Shown: positions 62,358 to 64,000 of the stretch, in pieces | How the letters are laid out: each line of letters opens with the position of its first letter | How positions within the stretch are numbered: position 1 is the first letter of the stretch | NCBI GenBank assembly: GCA_000161775.1 | Contig: GG704596.1 | Span: forward strand, 1,149,705 to 1,213,704 | Source of the DNA: Ruegeria lacuscaerulensis ITI-1157 | Lineage (GTDB): Bacteria; Pseudomonadota; Alphaproteobacteria; Rhodobacterales; Rhodobacteraceae | DNA length: 64,000 bases | Direction of reading: 5' to 3' | The notes under the pieces: model-generated | Databases searched by the model: none | What the model saw: the letters and a program-made list of their open reading frames with translations, nothing else | What the model was told of the DNA's origin: nothing | Made by a program: the position numbers and the translations under genes

Positions 62358-63803
62358 ATGCTAAATCCCATCTGGTTTGATCCCACCCTGTGCCTGATCG
62401 GCGGCGATTGGGTCGCGACCGAAGACACGCTTGATCTGACCAACCCGTCCGACGCCACGCCGCTGTGCCGGATCGCGCGTGGCGGGGCGCCGCAGATCGA
62501 TGCCGCCGTGCAGGCCGCGCAGGCGGCGCTGGACGGCGACTGGGGCCGGATGACCGCGCTGGAGCGGGGCCGCATCCTGACCCGGCTGGGGCAGTTGGTA
62601 CAGGACAGGACCGAAGAGCTTGCGCTGCTGGAGGCGTTGGACGTTGGCAAACCCCTCAGCCAAGCCCGCGCCGATGCGTTGGCGCTGGCGCGGTACTGCG
62701 AGTTCTACGGCGGTGCGGCGGACAAGGTGACGGGCCAGACCATCCCCTATCTGGACGGATACACCGTCTATACCCTGCGCGAGCCGCATGGCGTGACCGG
62801 CCATATCGTGCCGTGGAACTATCCGATGCAGATCATCGGCCGCTCGGTCGGGGCGGCGCTGGCGATGGGCAATGCCTGCGTGCTGAAACCGGCGGAAGAG
62901 GCCTGTCTGACCGCGTTGGCCTTTGCCCAACTGGCCACCGAGGCGGGGCTGCCCGCCGGTGCGCTGAACGTGGTTCCCGGCATCGGGTCCGAGGCGGGCG
63001 CGGCCCTGTCGGCCCATCCGGGTGTGCACCACATCTCGTTCACCGGGTCCGTGGCGACGGGCGCGCTGGTGCAGCAGGCGGCCGGACGCAATGTGGTGCC
63101 GGTGACGCTGGAACTGGGCGGGAAATCTCCGCAATTGGTGTTCGATGATGCCGATTTGCAGGCCGCGCTGCCGTTTCTGGTGAATGCGGGTATCCAGAAC
63201 GCGGGTCAGACCTGCTCGGCCGGGTCGCGCGTTCTGGTGCAGCGCGGGGTCTATGCCGAGGTCAAGGCGCGCATGGCTGCCGCCTATGCCGACCTGACCG
63301 TCGGCCCCGCGACCGAGGATCTGCGCGTCGGGCCGCTGATCTCGGACCGGCAGAAGCAGATCGTAACCGGCTTTCTGGCGCAGGGGGGCGATCTTGAGAT
63401 CGCCGCACAAGGCCGGATCGTGGATCACGCGCCGACGAGCGGGGCCTATGTGCGCCCGACGCTGTTTGGTGACGTGCCGCCCGATCATCCGCTGGCGCAG
63501 AAGGAAATCTTTGGCCCGGTCCAGGTTCTGATTCCCTTCGACACCGAGGAACAGGCCATTCAAATCGCCAACGGCACCGAGTACGGGCTGGTGGCCGGGG
63601 TCTGGACGCGGGACGGTGCGCGGCAGATGCGGCTGGCCAAACGTCTGCGCGCGGGGCAGGTATTCATCAACAATTACGGCGCGGGCGGCGGGGTCGAGCT
63701 GCCGTTCGGTGGGGTCGGAAAATCGGGCCATGGCCGCGAAAAGGGGTTCGAGGCGCTGTACGGTTTTTCCCAGTTGAAAACCGTGGCCGCCCATCATGGC
63801 TGA
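62358..63803 (+). CDS. NAD-dependent aldehyde dehydrogenase following the importer operon
   Basis: From ATG 62358 (GGAGG upstream) the 481-residue ALDH has IVPWNYPMQI, the loop SFTGSVATG, Glu252 (LELGGKSPQ) and Cys286 (AGQTCSAGSR). The sequence resembles betaine-aldehyde/γ-aminobutyraldehyde-type ALDHs, whose substrates are amino-aldehydes. The gene starts 34 bases after the ATPase gene and is probably co-transcribed, suggesting the imported compound leads to an aldehyde. The exact substrate is unknown. Confidence 0.9.
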   Translation: MLNPIWFDPTLCLIGGDWVATEDTLDLTNPSDATPLCRIARGGAPQIDAAVQAAQAALDGDWGRMTALERGRILTRLGQLVQDRTEELALLEALDVGKPLSQARADALALARYCEFYGGAADKVTGQTIPYLDGYTVYTLREPHGVTGHIVPWNYPMQIIGRSVGAALAMGNACVLKPAEEACLTALAFAQLATEAGLPAGALNVVPGIGSEAGAALSAHPGVHHISFTGSVATGALVQQAAGRNVVPVTLELGGKSPQLVFDDADLQAALPFLVNAGIQNAGQTCSAGSRVLVQRGVYAEVKARMAAAYADLTVGPATEDLRVGPLISDRQKQIVTGFLAQGGDLEIAAQGRIVDHAPTSGAYVRPTLFGDVPPDHPLAQKEIFGPVQVLIPFDTEEQAIQIANGTEYGLVAGVWTRDGARQMRLAKRLRAGQVFINNYGAGGGVELPFGGVGKSGHGREKGFEALYGFSQLKTVAAHHG

Positions 63804-63809
63804 GCCGGG

Positions 63810-64000
63810 CTAGACGATCACTTCGATCGCCTCTTGGTCCCCTACGCCAAAGACGCGCTTGTAGCGCTCGATCTCGTCTTTCGGCCCCATCGCCTTTTCG
63901 GGGTTGTCCGACAGTTTCACTGTCGGCCGCCCATTGGCCGAGACCGCCTTGCACACCAGCGAGAACGGCGCTAGCGCATCCCCCGGGACCAGGCCGCGGA
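63810..64000 (-). CDS. pncB: Nicotinate phosphoribosyltransferase, C-terminal fragment (cut by window edge)
   Basis: The minus-strand frame enters from the right edge and ends at TAG (63812-63810). The visible ~63 residues read [41 protein letters not shown], the conserved KLSDNPxKxxxPG-like region of nicotinate phosphoribosyltransferase C-termini. The enzyme makes nicotinate mononucleotide in NAD salvage. It is convergent with the aldehyde dehydrogenase gene. Confidence 0.75.
   Translation of the reverse strand, partial: RGLVPGDALAPFSLVCKAVSANGRPTVKLSDNPEKAMGPKDEIERYKRVFGVGDQEAIEVIV

Overview
The window looks like a chromosomal segment of a Rhodobacterales (Roseobacter-group) alphaproteobacterium. 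The evidence is high GC with strong GC3 bias, GTTC-N7-GTTC LexA boxes, TGATCC-N17-GTA promoters of the RpoE/ChrR type, a Paracoccus-like cytochrome c550, class III (glutathione-dependent formaldehyde) alcohol dehydrogenase, and a typical Roseobacter intergenic repeat. All functional calls rest on reading the translations; no search was run.

Layout. 1-1.3 kb: the 3' end of an assimilatory nitrate reductase gene, then degenerate IS3- and IS5-family scraps. 1.3-8.1 kb: a tightly overlapping five-gene operon (Ldh2 oxidoreductase, DUF3726, an unrecognised 561-residue protein, an M19-dipeptidase-like protein with an altered metal site, aldehyde dehydrogenase) with a divergent LysR regulator; it looks like an undescribed catabolic pathway. 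8.1-13.2 kb: two divergent transcription units (FAD amine oxidase, chalcone-isomerase-like protein, GPH-type MFS carrier, two DUF3833 proteins; and an SDR) that share an intergenic region with two back-to-back RpoE-type promoters. 13.2-21.8 kb: SOS mutagenesis genes imuB and dnaE2, each with an upstream LexA-type box but separated by adhC, a NYN-LOTUS protein, an EamA transporter, a group III truncated haemoglobin and an I78-type lipoprotein. 21.8-24.7 kb: an AT-richer accessory patch with a secreted-protein gene split by a dead IS3-family element.

24.7-32.2 kb: an ABC ATPase without a visible permease, a zinc-finger protein, polA, a DUF2798 gene broken by a 16-bp tandem duplication, a hydroxypyruvate isomerase-like gene and another EamA transporter. 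32.2-41.2 kb: a MoxR / DUF58 / DUF4159 / amidotransferase-like membrane operon followed by a soluble hybrid histidine kinase with one degenerate receiver. 41.3-56.1 kb: housekeeping and stress genes (yaaA, recQ, YggT, UMF1-type MFS, mepA, a phytase-like esterase, queuosine-precursor transporter, arfB, an SDR, a P1 peptidase, cytochrome c, idi, smpB, glpK, panC, panB), plus a structured short transcript whose Shine-Dalgarno sequence is an exact complement of the 16S rRNA 3' end.

56.3-63.8 kb: the most striking locus. A peptide/opine-type ABC importer (binding protein, two permeases, fused DppD-DppF ATPase) carries inside its operon a Cys-loop-family pentameric ligand-gated ion channel, and an aldehyde dehydrogenase follows. 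The arrangement suggests that a small, perhaps amine-like, ligand is captured, imported, oxidised and also sensed by a channel. The window ends inside a nicotinate phosphoribosyltransferase gene.
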